Of a stretch of DNA of 64,000 nucleotides, positions 53,899 to 63,096 are shown one piece after another (within the stretch, counting starts at the first letter, position 1; every line of letters starts with the position of its first letter). The notes under the pieces were generated by a model. It was not told the origin of the DNA. It searched no databases and was given only the letters and a program-made list of their open reading frames with translations. This DNA comes from Phytoactinopolyspora halotolerans (GTDB taxonomy: Bacteria; Actinomycetota; Actinomycetes; Jiangellales; Jiangellaceae): assembly GCF_010550675.1 (NCBI RefSeq), contig NZ_JAAGOA010000002.1:421015-485014 (forward strand), given 5' to 3'. Position numbers and translations under genes: made by a program.

Positions 53899-55206
53899 AT
53901 GCAGAGTACGGTACGTCACCGAGCACTGGCACTGGGACTCGTCGCATTGCTGGCGGCGGCCACGGGCTGTGGCTCCGATGACCCCGCCGAGGAAGCGTCC
54001 GGCTCCGATCAGGGTCCGGGTGATGCACCGACCGATCCGGTCACCATCACCTTCTCATCGTGGGTCGGCAATGAGGACGGGATGCAGCGCCTCTACCAGA
54101 GATTTCAGGAGGAGCACCCGAACATCACGGTCGAGTTCCAGGACGTCCCCGCGGAGCAGGCCCGGCAGAAGCTGACCACACAGATCGCCGGCGGTAACCC
54201 GCCGGACGTGGCCTACGTGGACGCGAGCGACGTCATCACCTTCGCCGGACGGCAGGCCTTGGTGAATCTCGACGACTACATCGCCGGCAGCGAATCGATC
54301 GAGGCGGACGACTACGTCGAGGCATTCGAGGATTTCGTCACATACGACGGCAGCCTCTACGGTCTGCCGTTCGACGGTGAATCCACCGGCTTGTTCTACC
54401 GAACAGACCTGTTCGAGGAGGCGGGCATCGAGGAGCCGCCGGCCACGTGGGACGAGTTCATCCAGACCGTCCAGGCGTTGACCATGCCGGATGAGCAGCA
54501 ATACGGGTTCCAGATCTTCGCGCCCGAAGCGGCGTATTACTGGTACCCGTGGCTGTGGCAGGCCGGAGGAGAACTGCTCAGCGAGGATGAGCAGAGCGTC
54601 GAGTTCAATTCGGACGCCGGGAAAGAGGCGGCCGAGTTCTACGCCAGCCTGACCGACGTCTCCGCTCCGGACCACCTGAATTCGAACTCCTACGACGGCC
54701 GGGTCGCGTTCGCCAACGGGCAGGTCGCGATGTACATGGCAGGCGCATGGTTCGCCGGGGTGCTGGATGACGAGTTCCCGGACATAGCCGGGAAGTGGGA
54801 CACCGCTCCGTTGCCGGAGGGCTCGGCCGGCTGCGCCACGACCGTCGCTGGAGACGCCTTGGTCATCTTCGGTGCGTCCGAACACGTCGACGCGGCGTGG
54901 ACATGGATCGAGTTCCTCGGCCGGCCGGAGAACGTCGCCGAGTGGACATACAAGACGGAAGGGACGCTGTTGCCTCCGTACCAGAGCCTGCTCGACTCTC
55001 CGGAGCTGGCCGAGGAGAAGCCGGTACTCGCCGGCTTCGCCGAGGCGATGACCTGTGGCCAGGGCAACATCATCGCGAATCCCGACTGGCCGCAGGCAGA
55101 AGAGATCCTCACCGAGCAACTCGGCCGGGCGATCTACGGCGAGATGAGCGGTGCCGAGGCGGTCGATGCGGCCGCGGCCGAGGCGGCGTCGATCCTCGGC
55201 CAGTGA
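53899..55206 (+). CDS. Sugar ABC transporter, substrate-binding lipoprotein
   Basis: A 435-residue family 1 extracellular solute-binding protein. The signal peptide ends in a lipobox AATGC (Cys about 25). VTITFSSWVGNEDGMQRLYQ, GGNPPDVAYVDASDVITFA, GLFYRTDLFEEAGI and VAMYMAGAWFAG match MalE/UgpB-like oligosaccharide binders. ATG 53899 follows AGGAGG. It is the first gene of an importer operon with two permeases; no ATPase gene is present, so a shared MsiK-type ATPase encoded elsewhere is likely. GH10 downstream suggests xylo-oligosaccharides or another plant oligosaccharide. Confidence 0.93.
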   Translation: MQSTVRHRALALGLVALLAAATGCGSDDPAEEASGSDQGPGDAPTDPVTITFSSWVGNEDGMQRLYQRFQEEHPNITVEFQDVPAEQARQKLTTQIAGGNPPDVAYVDASDVITFAGRQALVNLDDYIAGSESIEADDYVEAFEDFVTYDGSLYGLPFDGESTGLFYRTDLFEEAGIEEPPATWDEFIQTVQALTMPDEQQYGFQIFAPEAAYYWYPWLWQAGGELLSEDEQSVEFNSDAGKEAAEFYASLTDVSAPDHLNSNSYDGRVAFANGQVAMYMAGAWFAGVLDDEFPDIAGKWDTAPLPEGSAGCATTVAGDALVIFGASEHVDAAWTWIEFLGRPENVAEWTYKTEGTLLPPYQSLLDSPELAEEKPVLAGFAEAMTCGQGNIIANPDWPQAEEILTEQLGRAIYGEMSGAEAVDAAAAEAASILGQ

Positions 55207-56201
55207 TCATGATGCGGACGAGGGCCACGAGGCGGACACACACCGACGCGCAGGCTCAGCAGGCGGCCGGGCGGACTCGCGCCCGGCCGCCTGGCCATCC
55301 CCCCGAACGAGGTCTGCGGCGCACGCTGTGGAGAATGCTCCGGAACTGGAACGCCTACCTGTTCCTCGCGCCGGGCCTGCTGCTGTTCTCTGTGTTCACG
55401 CTGTTCGCCATGGGGTTCGCGCTCTATCTGACCTTTCACGAATGGAGCATCATCCAGCCGGAGCAGCCGTTCGTCGGGCTGGACAACTATCGCGAACTCA
55501 TGTCGGACGAGCGTTTCCGGCGCTCGGTGTACAACACGGTGTACTTCACCGGCGCGTCGGTGCCGCTGACGATGCTCGTAGGGCTGGCCGTGGCGCTGTT
55601 GCTCAACCAGCCCCTGCGAGGCCGCGGGCTGTTGCGGGTGATGTACTTCTTGCCGGTGGTGACCCCGTTCGTCGTCGTCGCCATCATCTGGAAGTGGCTG
55701 TACAACGGAGACTTCGGGCTCTTCAACTACTACCTGCTGAAGACCAACCTGATCGACGAACCGCTGCTGTGGCTCGCGGACAAGAACCTGGCCATGCCGT
55801 CGATCATCCTGATGAGTGTGTGGGCCGGGGTCGGCTTCTCGATGGTGGTGTATCTCGCGGCCCTGCAGGCGGTTCCGGAAGAGCTCTACGACGCCGCGAA
55901 GGTGGACGGCGGCGGGGCATGGGTGCGGCTGCGGCACGTGACGATACCCATGCTGCGTCCCGCGACGCTGTTCCTCATGGTCATGGGGATCATCGGATCG
56001 TTTCAGATCTTCACCCAGATCTTCATCATGACTCAGGGCGGTCCGGTGGATCGCACCACCACGATGATGTTCTACATCTACGAGGCGGCATTCAAGTTCT
56101 ACCGCATGGGATATGCGAGCACGCTGGCCTACGCGCTGTTCGCGATGCTCTTCATCTTCACCCTCATACAGCTCAGGCTCTATCGGAGGGCATACGAGTG
56201 A
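55203..56201 (+). CDS. Sugar ABC transporter permease (MalF-like)
   Basis: A 332-residue membrane protein with six predicted helices after a basic, probably cytoplasmic, N-terminus. The coupling EAA loop reads VPEELYDAAKVDGGGAWVRL. GTG 55203 overlaps the binding-protein stop by four bases, mirroring the overlap with the next permease; ATG 55209 is the alternative. Neither has a good ribosome site, so translation is presumably coupled. Confidence 0.92.
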   Translation: MIMMRTRATRRTHTDAQAQQAAGRTRARPPGHPPERGLRRTLWRMLRNWNAYLFLAPGLLLFSVFTLFAMGFALYLTFHEWSIIQPEQPFVGLDNYRELMSDERFRRSVYNTVYFTGASVPLTMLVGLAVALLLNQPLRGRGLLRVMYFLPVVTPFVVVAIIWKWLYNGDFGLFNYYLLKTNLIDEPLLWLADKNLAMPSIILMSVWAGVGFSMVVYLAALQAVPEELYDAAKVDGGGAWVRLRHVTIPMLRPATLFLMVMGIIGSFQIFTQIFIMTQGGPVDRTTTMMFYIYEAAFKFYRMGYASTLAYALFAMLFIFTLIQLRLYRRAYE

Positions 56202-57172
56202 CATCGCCGCTTGATCTGTCCAGTGCGCGGGACGAGACCCGGACCGGAGCCATCCGCGCCCGGTACAGGCGATGGCGTCGCCGCAGGGCCCTGCCGACGG
56301 CGCTGGCCTACATCCTCCTGGTCCCCGGGGCCATCCTCTTCGTCGCACCATTCGCCTGGCTGGTCAGCGCGTCGTTCCAGCACGTGGGTGACATATTCTC
56401 CTGGCCGCCGCAGTGGGTGCCGGAAGACCCGACGCTGGACAACTACAAAACGTTCTTCGGCGTGCCGACCGAGAGTGGCAACGCGGATGTGTCGGCCAAT
56501 GTGTTCCGCTGGTTCGCGAACAGTGTCTTTGTCGCCACGTCGATCACCGTGCTGCAGTTGTTCTTCAACTCGATGGCGGCCTACGTCTTCGCCAAACGGC
56601 AGTTCCCGGGGCGGGACGCCATCTTCCTGCTGTTCCTTGCGACCTTGATGGTGCCGCCACAGATCACGCTCATTCCGAACTACATCGTGCTCAAGCACAT
56701 ACCGCTGTTCGGCGGCAACGACATATTCGGGCAGGGCGGCCACGGCTGGCTGGATTCGTACTACGGGCTGATCCTGCCAGGTGCGGTGAGCGCCTTCGGC
56801 GTGTTCCTGCTCCGGCAGTACATGCTGACGATTCCGGACGAGTTGCTGGACGCCGCTCGGGTCGACGGCGCGGGGGAGTTCCGCGTGTTCTGGCAGGTGG
56901 TGCTTCCGCTCACCGGTCCGGCCCTCGCGGCCACGGCCATCTTCACATTCATGTATGCGTGGGAGGACTTCCTCTGGCCGCTGATCATCATCTCCAGTCC
57001 GGACCATTACACGATGCCGCTCGGCCTGGCGATGTTCGTGGTGAAGAACCGTACCGCGTGGGACATGTTGATGGCGGGGTCAGTGGTGGCCACCATTCCG
57101 GTCATCGTCATCTTCATGATTTTCCAGCGCCGGTTTATCAAGGGTATCTCGATGACCGGTATCAAGGGATAG
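56198..57172 (+). CDS. Sugar ABC transporter permease (MalG-like)
   Basis: A 324-residue permease with six predicted helices. The EAA loop is IPDELLDAARVDGAGEFRVF, and the C-terminus ends in FQRRFIKGISMTGIKG, typical of MalG-type subunits. The GTG start overlaps the previous stop by four bases. It would pair with the upstream permease to form the membrane channel. Confidence 0.93.
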   Translation: MTSPLDLSSARDETRTGAIRARYRRWRRRRALPTALAYILLVPGAILFVAPFAWLVSASFQHVGDIFSWPPQWVPEDPTLDNYKTFFGVPTESGNADVSANVFRWFANSVFVATSITVLQLFFNSMAAYVFAKRQFPGRDAIFLLFLATLMVPPQITLIPNYIVLKHIPLFGGNDIFGQGGHGWLDSYYGLILPGAVSAFGVFLLRQYMLTIPDELLDAARVDGAGEFRVFWQVVLPLTGPALAATAIFTFMYAWEDFLWPLIIISSPDHYTMPLGLAMFVVKNRTAWDMLMAGSVVATIPVIVIFMIFQRRFIKGISMTGIKG

Positions 57173-57346
57173 AAATTGCCTCTGACTGAAGTTGTGTCGA
57201 CTGCCGCGGAGAATAGGCGTGGCCGCCGCGGGTCGCTGATTTTACGCTGATTGATGTATTCGACATTCTCGCTCGAAACCCATAGACCCTTCCGTGCACA
57301 GATGCCCCGGGGCGAGACGGACTCGTCCGCAAGTGGAAGGAGAATC

Positions 57347-58516
57347 ATGAGAAGAGATCGGCGAGTGACGCGGCGTTCGGTACTGATGGGCGCCGGTGGG
57401 GTGGCGGCGGCCGGAGTTCTGGGCGGCCCGGCGATTCAGATCGCGAATGCGCAGTGTGCCGGATCCACCAGCACGCCGCTGCGGGAGCAGGCGGCCAGTA
57501 GGGGAATCGTGTACGGCGCCTCCACCACGACGTGGCAGATCGAACCGGACGCGGACTACAGCGCGTTGTTCGCCCGAGAAGCGGGCATCTTGTTCACCGA
57601 GGACGATCTGCTGTGGTGGCGGCTCAAACCGACACCGGACGCCCCGCTGGACTTCTCTTACGCGGATCGGATCATCGCCTATGCCGAGGCCAACAACCAG
57701 CACGTATTCGCGGCTCACCTGGCGTGGGACGAAGGATTCGGGGAGGGGTGGACGGACGACGACCTGTGGGGCATGACGGAGCAGGAGGCCAGGGACACGC
57801 TGTTTCCGACTATTCAGGCCATGGTCTCCCGTTACCAGGGGCGGATCAAGACGTGGCTGGTAGCCAATGAGGTCACCGATCCCCAGGACGGCGACGCCAA
57901 CGGGCTGCGTACCAATGTGCCGTGGTACGCGACCATCGGCCCGTCGTACGTGGCGGAGGCGTTCCACCTCGCGCAGGCCGAGGATCCGAATGCGCTGCTT
58001 CTGATCAACGAGTTCGGATTCGAGACCGGGCGCAGCCCGTCCGAGCCGGTGAACCGACGAGCTGCCTATGTACAGGCGATCGACTATCTGCTCGATCAGG
58101 GCGTACCGGTGCAGGGGGTCGGCATCCAAGCACACCTGGAAGCGAAGCGATTCGCCTCCAAGTTCAAGCCCGCGGAGTATCGTGCGTTCCTCGCCGACAT
58201 CGCGGCCCGCGGTCTTCCGATCATGATCACCGAGATGGACGTCCTCGATGACGGCCTTCGCGGCAGCGAGATCGATCCGGGCGTCGCCGACGTCTACGCA
58301 CGCTTTCTCGATGTGGCCCTGGATGAACCCGCGGTCAAGGTGGTGATGAACTTCGGCCTCTCCGACCGGTACAGCTGGCTGGAGGAAGACCGGCCTCGGA
58401 CGGACGGCACTCCGCGTCGGCCGCTTCCATTCGACGACGCGCTGCAGCCCAAGCTCGCGTACGACGCCATCAGCAACGCCCTGCTGAACGCGCCGGTCCG
58501 TACCCCGATCTGGTAG
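57347..58516 (+). CDS. Tat-exported GH10 (endo-beta-1,4-xylanase-like) glycoside hydrolase
   Basis: A 389-residue secreted enzyme. A Tat signal (RRDRRVTRRSVLMGAGG, then a hydrophobic stretch to about 38) precedes a GH10 TIM barrel. The acid/base is Glu175 in WLVANEVTD and the nucleophile Glu296 in MITEMDVLDD. NFGLSDRYSWLEEDRPR near the C-terminus is family-typical. The usual HTLVWH block is replaced by AHLAWDEG, so subsites may differ from classic xylanases. ATG 57347 follows GGAAGGAG. It lies 174 bases after the ABC permease, so it may be part of the same response to an extracellular polysaccharide. Confidence 0.9.
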   Translation: MRRDRRVTRRSVLMGAGGVAAAGVLGGPAIQIANAQCAGSTSTPLREQAASRGIVYGASTTTWQIEPDADYSALFAREAGILFTEDDLLWWRLKPTPDAPLDFSYADRIIAYAEANNQHVFAAHLAWDEGFGEGWTDDDLWGMTEQEARDTLFPTIQAMVSRYQGRIKTWLVANEVTDPQDGDANGLRTNVPWYATIGPSYVAEAFHLAQAEDPNALLLINEFGFETGRSPSEPVNRRAAYVQAIDYLLDQGVPVQGVGIQAHLEAKRFASKFKPAEYRAFLADIAARGLPIMITEMDVLDDGLRGSEIDPGVADVYARFLDVALDEPAVKVVMNFGLSDRYSWLEEDRPRTDGTPRRPLPFDDALQPKLAYDAISNALLNAPVRTPIW

Positions 58517-58540
58517 CCGGCCGGGCCGGCCTGTGCCTGA

Positions 58541-58599
58541 TGCGCTGCGGGGTGTGATGTGCCTGCGGGGTGGGGCTGAAGCCTCGCCCCCGCAGCGCA
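58541..58599. terminator. 12-base hairpin between convergent glycosidase genes
   Basis: TGCGCTGCGGGG (58541-58552) and CCCCGCAGCGCA (58588-58599) are exact reverse complements. A second CTGCGGGG (58563-58570) can pair with the same right arm, giving alternative structures. Confidence 0.65.
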
Positions 58600-58642
58600 C
58601 CGGCGCCCGATGCGGGTGATCCAGGCTATCGGTGGGCAGCGG

Positions 58643-60754
58643 CTACTCCTGATCAGGGCGCCACCGCCCGTCGTGCCAGATGATGATGCCGTACAGCCCC
58701 ATCTGCCCGATGCGAACCGCCACGTGCTCGCCTTCCACGCGCGTCTCCACGTCGACCGGTGCCATACCCGGCTCTAGCAGCGTGGCCTGGCTCGATGCGT
58801 GAGGCAGGCGAACCCGGATCTCCGCGTTCTCGATGGGCTGTACTCGGTCCGCGTCGTCGCGGTAGTCATAGTTGATCAGATGGAGCGCTGAAGTGCCGTC
58901 CGCGAGTCGATGGATGTTGACGGCCACGTCGGCGCCGGTGATCACCTGCCGTCCAGCCGGGAGTAGCCCGTCGATGTCTCGCGCCTCCGCAGAGCGGGAG
59001 TTGGCGTGCATGCTGATCGCTTCCCGGTCGGCGGCCGGGATGGCCGTGCCGAATTCCGCGACGAGTACGACGTGGCCACCACTGTCCAGGTATCCCAGCA
59101 CCGCCTCTACCTGACGGCTTGTGAGCCATGTGCAGCCGGGCAACACGATCGTCGTGTACCGGCGTAAGGCGTCGGTGCTCGACCGATCGGCGGCGTGGGT
59201 TCCATCGGCGAACATCACGACGTCGAAGGGCACGGCTGCGTCGGCGAGAGCTGCGGTGACGGTGCGGAACGGGACCTCGACCGAATCGTCGGACGCGTTC
59301 ACGACGTTGTCGCTGCGGTCCTGCGCGGCGATCGGCCCGCTGGTGCTCTCCGTACTGAACACCACCGCGACCTCGTTGTTCGTGCGTCGGCTGAACAGCG
59401 CGTCGTGCTCGGCCAGGAAGGACTGCACCTCGACCGCCACGTCATGAGGGGCGTAGTAGGCGTCTTGGATCCGGCTGCCCATCCACGCGCCGTACGGCAC
59501 GGTCATGTTCGCACCCATCGCCGCCCCCTCGTACAGCGAGAGGCGAAAGAGATCGTGACCTCGGCCCCGGGCGAGTGCGTCGACGAGCTCCGGGACGACG
59601 CCGCCGTAGGGATTCTCGACCACGACGACGTCCTTGTCGCCGGCGAATCCCGCGACGTAGCGATACCACGCCGGCTGCTTGTACGTCGTGTTGCGCATCT
59701 CGGTGATGATCAGGTCGACGTCGTCGGCGAGGGCGTAGTAGTGCGGGTACAGGTTGAAGAAGTTGCCCGACACCAGGACCTCGCGGCCCTGCTCGCGCCC
59801 GTATCGCCGCGCATAGGCGGCGAGCTCGCCGAAGTACTGTTTGATCGCCGCACGGAGGAACGCGTGGTAGTCGTCGTACAGCGGCGTGCGGTGCTGGTCG
59901 GTGGTGAAGTCGTAACCGCGCTCCAGTAACCAGTCGCCGTAGTGGAACGTGTCCAGGTCGGTGCCCGCGAGTTCCGGGCTGCGCCGGTGCGCAGGCTGGG
60001 CCTGAAGGAACTCCCGAAAGCCGGCCATGCAGTCCTTGCAGAAGCAGGCTCCGTACTGCAGGGCGCCCATCGGGAGTTCGGCTTCGTCGAGCTGAACGCC
60101 GTCTACTCCGGCGTCGATCTGGATCCGGATGACGGCCTTGAGGTACTCGCGCCAGACGGGATTGTTCCGGTCCATGTAGAAGCACTGGTGGTCCCGATCC
60201 GGGCACTCCACCCAGTGGGCATGGCAGGGCTGCTGATGGATGTCTCGGGCGCAGCATTCGTCGATCAGGTCCGTGACCTTCTCTCCGGCGCTGTTCACCA
60301 GCCCGTGCGGAAAGTACTTCTCCAGCGGGTCCCATAGGTGTGGGTATCTGTTCTGCGAGAACTCGCGCAGTCCCATCCAGTCTCGATGTCCGACGCCGCG
60401 CAGTTCATTGAGGGCCAGGATCTGGTCTTCCTTTTCGTTCAGTTCGACCGGGAATTCCCATCCTTGGGCTTCGAAGACAATGCCGAACACCTTGATGCCG
60501 TGCTTATGGCATTCGGTGATGAATTCGCTGTCGTTGACCACGCCGTAGATGCGGGAACGTGGATCCACCTCGCCGAACGCCTCGAACTCGAGATGCGGCA
60601 GGGACAGTGATCCACCGCCCAGCGCTGACCACACCAGCAGCGTCGCCCGGTACTCGACGAGGTCCTCGATCATGCGCAGCCGACGTGGCGGCAGGCTCGG
60701 GTGGTAACAGTGCTGGCGCGGAAACCACGCATCGAAATACACGCCACGCTGCAT
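58643..60754 (-). CDS. Large glycoside hydrolase-like protein (GH42/GHL-type fold), unassigned
   Basis: A 703-residue cytoplasmic protein without signal peptide. The N-terminal 430 residues look like a TIM barrel (MQRGVYFDAWFPRQHCYHPS, FGIVFEAQGWEFP, GVDGVQLDEAELPMGALQ, VLVSGNFFNLYPHYYALADD). A beta-galactosidase trimerisation-like domain (about 440-590, VVLPGCTWLTSRQVEAVLGYL) and a C-terminal beta-sandwich follow. A Cys-rich region (ECCARD, HQQPCHAHWVECP, CFCKDC) recalls metal-binding sites of GH42-type enzymes. Candidate acids are Asp/Glu in QLDEAEL and the Glu in IITEMRN. The reaction is not assignable. It is downstream of the Gfo/Idh gene in one operon. Confidence 0.7.
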   Translation of the reverse strand: MQRGVYFDAWFPRQHCYHPSLPPRRLRMIEDLVEYRATLLVWSALGGGSLSLPHLEFEAFGEVDPRSRIYGVVNDSEFITECHKHGIKVFGIVFEAQGWEFPVELNEKEDQILALNELRGVGHRDWMGLREFSQNRYPHLWDPLEKYFPHGLVNSAGEKVTDLIDECCARDIHQQPCHAHWVECPDRDHQCFYMDRNNPVWREYLKAVIRIQIDAGVDGVQLDEAELPMGALQYGACFCKDCMAGFREFLQAQPAHRRSPELAGTDLDTFHYGDWLLERGYDFTTDQHRTPLYDDYHAFLRAAIKQYFGELAAYARRYGREQGREVLVSGNFFNLYPHYYALADDVDLIITEMRNTTYKQPAWYRYVAGFAGDKDVVVVENPYGGVVPELVDALARGRGHDLFRLSLYEGAAMGANMTVPYGAWMGSRIQDAYYAPHDVAVEVQSFLAEHDALFSRRTNNEVAVVFSTESTSGPIAAQDRSDNVVNASDDSVEVPFRTVTAALADAAVPFDVVMFADGTHAADRSSTDALRRYTTIVLPGCTWLTSRQVEAVLGYLDSGGHVVLVAEFGTAIPAADREAISMHANSRSAEARDIDGLLPAGRQVITGADVAVNIHRLADGTSALHLINYDYRDDADRVQPIENAEIRVRLPHASSQATLLEPGMAPVDVETRVEGEHVAVRIGQMGLYGIIIWHDGRWRPDQE

Positions 60755-60819
60755 ATAGCGTCACTCTCCATCGCGTCGGGTACGGCGCCGGAAGGTGTGC
60801 GCACAGATCGATGCCTGGC

Positions 60820-61887
60820 TCACCGGCGGAAGGCGGACATGATCTGCTGGAAGAGTTCCAGGTCGCGTACGGAGTCCTCCACGTCGGTCTTCGGCTGGGT
60901 GCCGTTGGCCACGACGTCATGGAACGCCTCGAGCTCGAACACGTACGCGTCCTTGAAGGTCGGGCGAGTGGCCGTGTGAACGTGAGCTTCGCCGGTGGTC
61001 TCCGCGGAGAGCAGCGTGGTCGGCAGGTGCCTGATGTAGGGGGTGTCGTACCGGACTGTGAGCGACTTGAGTTCCGCCCCGACCTCGATCCGGCAGTCGA
61101 ACCGTTTCTGCATGTCCACGCCGACGTCGAGTGACGCGACATAGTCGCCGTAGTCGAAGAGGATGCTCATGAAGCCTCCGCCCCGCCACTGTGCCGCCGC
61201 TCGAACCGACTCCGGGACCCCCAGGATCTCTCGCATCGCGGAGATGTCATGGATCGCCAGGCCGCACAGCATCCGGTAGGCGCGCCCGAGGTCGGCCGGC
61301 ACGTCGCCGATCGCTTCCTCGACGAGCTTGTGCGCGCGCTCGGTCCGGTCGCGAATGGCGTCGGCGGGGACGTCATCAGGACGGAGGACCACAGTGCTCT
61401 GGTCGATCAAGAGCTGGTTCTGACCGATGATGTCCCTGAGCGAGGCATAGTTGATCGCGTCCCATGACCGGACCTCGGTGACGGCGTCGAGGAACGCCGG
61501 TGCGTACCGGCGCATATAGCCGACCATCACCTGTACGCCCGCGTCGTCGCGCTCGTCGAGAATCCACTCGGCCTCGCGGAGGTTCAGGCACATGGGTTTC
61601 TCCACGAACACATGCCGGCCGGCGCGACACGCGGCGGTCACGATGTCCGTGTGGTATTCGTCGCTGGTCAGCACCATCACGGCGTCCAGATCGTGCGACA
61701 GAAGGTCGCTCACCTCGCCGTAACGACCGGGCACGCGATAGCGGTCTCCGAGTGTGGCGACAAGAGTGGGGGACACGTCGCAGACCGCGGAGATCTCGAA
61801 CAACTCGGGCCGGCTCGCCAGGATCGGCAGGTGCACGACTTGAGCCACCTCGCCGAGACCGACGACGCCGACCTTCAGTCGTCGCAC
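60820..61887 (-). CDS. Gfo/Idh/MocA-family oxidoreductase
   Basis: A 355-residue NAD(P)-dependent dehydrogenase of sugar or inositol derivatives. The Rossmann motif is VGVVGLGEVAQVVHLP, the substrate/cofactor Lys is in VFVEKPMCLN, and the C-terminal domain carries the usual beta-sheet. GTG 61887 starts at the point of family similarity; an ATG at 61992 would add 35 residues of low similarity. It is the first gene of an operon with the large glycosidase-like protein (65-base gap) and is divergent from the nucleoside hydrolase. Confidence 0.88.
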   Translation of the reverse strand: MRRLKVGVVGLGEVAQVVHLPILASRPELFEISAVCDVSPTLVATLGDRYRVPGRYGEVSDLLSHDLDAVMVLTSDEYHTDIVTAACRAGRHVFVEKPMCLNLREAEWILDERDDAGVQVMVGYMRRYAPAFLDAVTEVRSWDAINYASLRDIIGQNQLLIDQSTVVLRPDDVPADAIRDRTERAHKLVEEAIGDVPADLGRAYRMLCGLAIHDISAMREILGVPESVRAAAQWRGGGFMSILFDYGDYVASLDVGVDMQKRFDCRIEVGAELKSLTVRYDTPYIRHLPTTLLSAETTGEAHVHTATRPTFKDAYVFELEAFHDVVANGTQPKTDVEDSVRDLELFQQIMSAFRR

Positions 61888-62001
61888 GACGTTCCCGCTG
61901 TCGTGTATCCGTGTGCTGTCAGGTGTCGTCGTCCAGCCTTCACCCGGCCTCCTCGTGTCGTGGGTGGAGCCCACACATGGTCGTTGCCACATGAATGTAT
62001 G

Positions 62002-62012
62002 GCGTAATACGC
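62002..62012. promoter_or_regulatory. Palindrome GCGTA-A-TACGC in the Gfo / nucleoside hydrolase spacer
   Basis: Perfect 5-base arms in the 278-base divergent region; a possible operator. Confidence 0.3.
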
Positions 62013-62125
62013 GAATATGCTCTGCTTATTCTCCGTCGTGCTTGACGTAAGTTCGGCAGTGACAATTGGGGACACTCGAAGACGAACTCAAGACGATTGA
62101 CCGCGGCTTGCGAGGAAGATTAGAT

Positions 62126-62147
62126 TCTTCGATTACTGCATCGAAGA
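62126..62147. promoter_or_regulatory. Operator-like dyad before the nucleoside hydrolase
   Basis: TCTTCGAT (62126-62133) and ATCGAAGA (62140-62147) are exact reverse complements around TACTGC. The right arm overlaps the AGGAGG ribosome site (62147-62152), so a bound protein or RNA hairpin could block translation. Confidence 0.5.
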
Positions 62148-62165
62148 GGAGGCTCGGCTGATCTC

Positions 62166-63080
62166 GTGAGCGACGCGTCTCTGGCCGGCGGTACGCCGGT
62201 GATTCTCGACACCGATATAGGTTCTGATGTCGACGACCTGCTCGCACTCGTCTTACTCGCCAACGAGCGCAGCGTCGATCTGCTGGGCGTCGCAACGGTC
62301 TACGGAGATGTGATGCTCCGCGCGCAGCTCGCCCGGCGCGCGCTGCGTCTGCTCGGCCGGGACGACGTGCCCGTCCACGTCGGCGAAGAGCGACCCTTGT
62401 CGGGGCGTGACGTCTGGTGGGGCGGGCACGAAGGCGACGGTGTCGATGGGCTGGCCGGCGAGGAGATCAGCGCCGTCGGCGGGGTCGACGCGTTGCTCGC
62501 TGCGGCTCGTCGTCACCCGGGCGAGCTGGTAGTCGTCGCGATCGGTCCGCTCACCAATGTGGCGACGGCTCTGCGGCGGGAACCGTCGTGGGCGTCTCAG
62601 GTTCGTCGTCTGGTGATCATGGGCGGGGAGTTCGCCCGCGGAGAGCCGGAGCACAACCTGCGCTCGGACGACGCCGCCGCGGCTACCGTGCTCGGGGCCG
62701 GAATCCCGTCGACGTACGTGGGCCTCGACGTGACGACGACCGTGCCGTTCGACGACGCGGACCTTGACGCGGTGACCGCTTCCGGGTCGGCGGGAGCGAT
62801 GCTTGTCGACGCGCAGGTACGCCGATGGTGGCAGCGCCTCGGCTCGTCGTCCTGCCACCCGCATGATCCGCTCGCCGTGCTCGCGATGCTGGAGCCCAGC
62901 CTCTTCTCGTGGCGCGCGGGCGGCTGGAAAGTGATCGAAGACGGGCCGGAGGCGGGTGCGTTGATTTCCGACCCGAGCACCGCGTCCATCGACTATGCGA
63001 CCACGGTCGATGTCACCGCCGCACGAGACTCCCTGCGGAGCCGAATCTCGACGGCTCTGCTGCCATCGGCCACCTCCTGA
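62166..63080 (+). CDS. Inosine-uridine-type nucleoside hydrolase
   Basis: A 304-residue enzyme cleaving N-glycosidic bonds of ribonucleosides. The calcium-binding Asp cluster is VILDTDIGSDVDDLLALVL at the N-terminus; VVAIGPLTNVATAL, VIMGGEFARGEPEHNLRSDD, and HPHDPLAVLAML (catalytic-loop His and Asp) are typical. The GTG start has AGGAGG 13 bases upstream, longer than usual. Its presence at the end of a sugar island may mean salvage of ribose or hydrolysis of another N- or O-ribosyl-like compound. Confidence 0.9.
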   Translation: MSDASLAGGTPVILDTDIGSDVDDLLALVLLANERSVDLLGVATVYGDVMLRAQLARRALRLLGRDDVPVHVGEERPLSGRDVWWGGHEGDGVDGLAGEEISAVGGVDALLAAARRHPGELVVVAIGPLTNVATALRREPSWASQVRRLVIMGGEFARGEPEHNLRSDDAAAATVLGAGIPSTYVGLDVTTTVPFDDADLDAVTASGSAGAMLVDAQVRRWWQRLGSSSCHPHDPLAVLAMLEPSLFSWRAGGWKVIEDGPEAGALISDPSTASIDYATTVDVTAARDSLRSRISTALLPSATS

Positions 63081-63096
63081 TGTCTGTCGTCCACGC

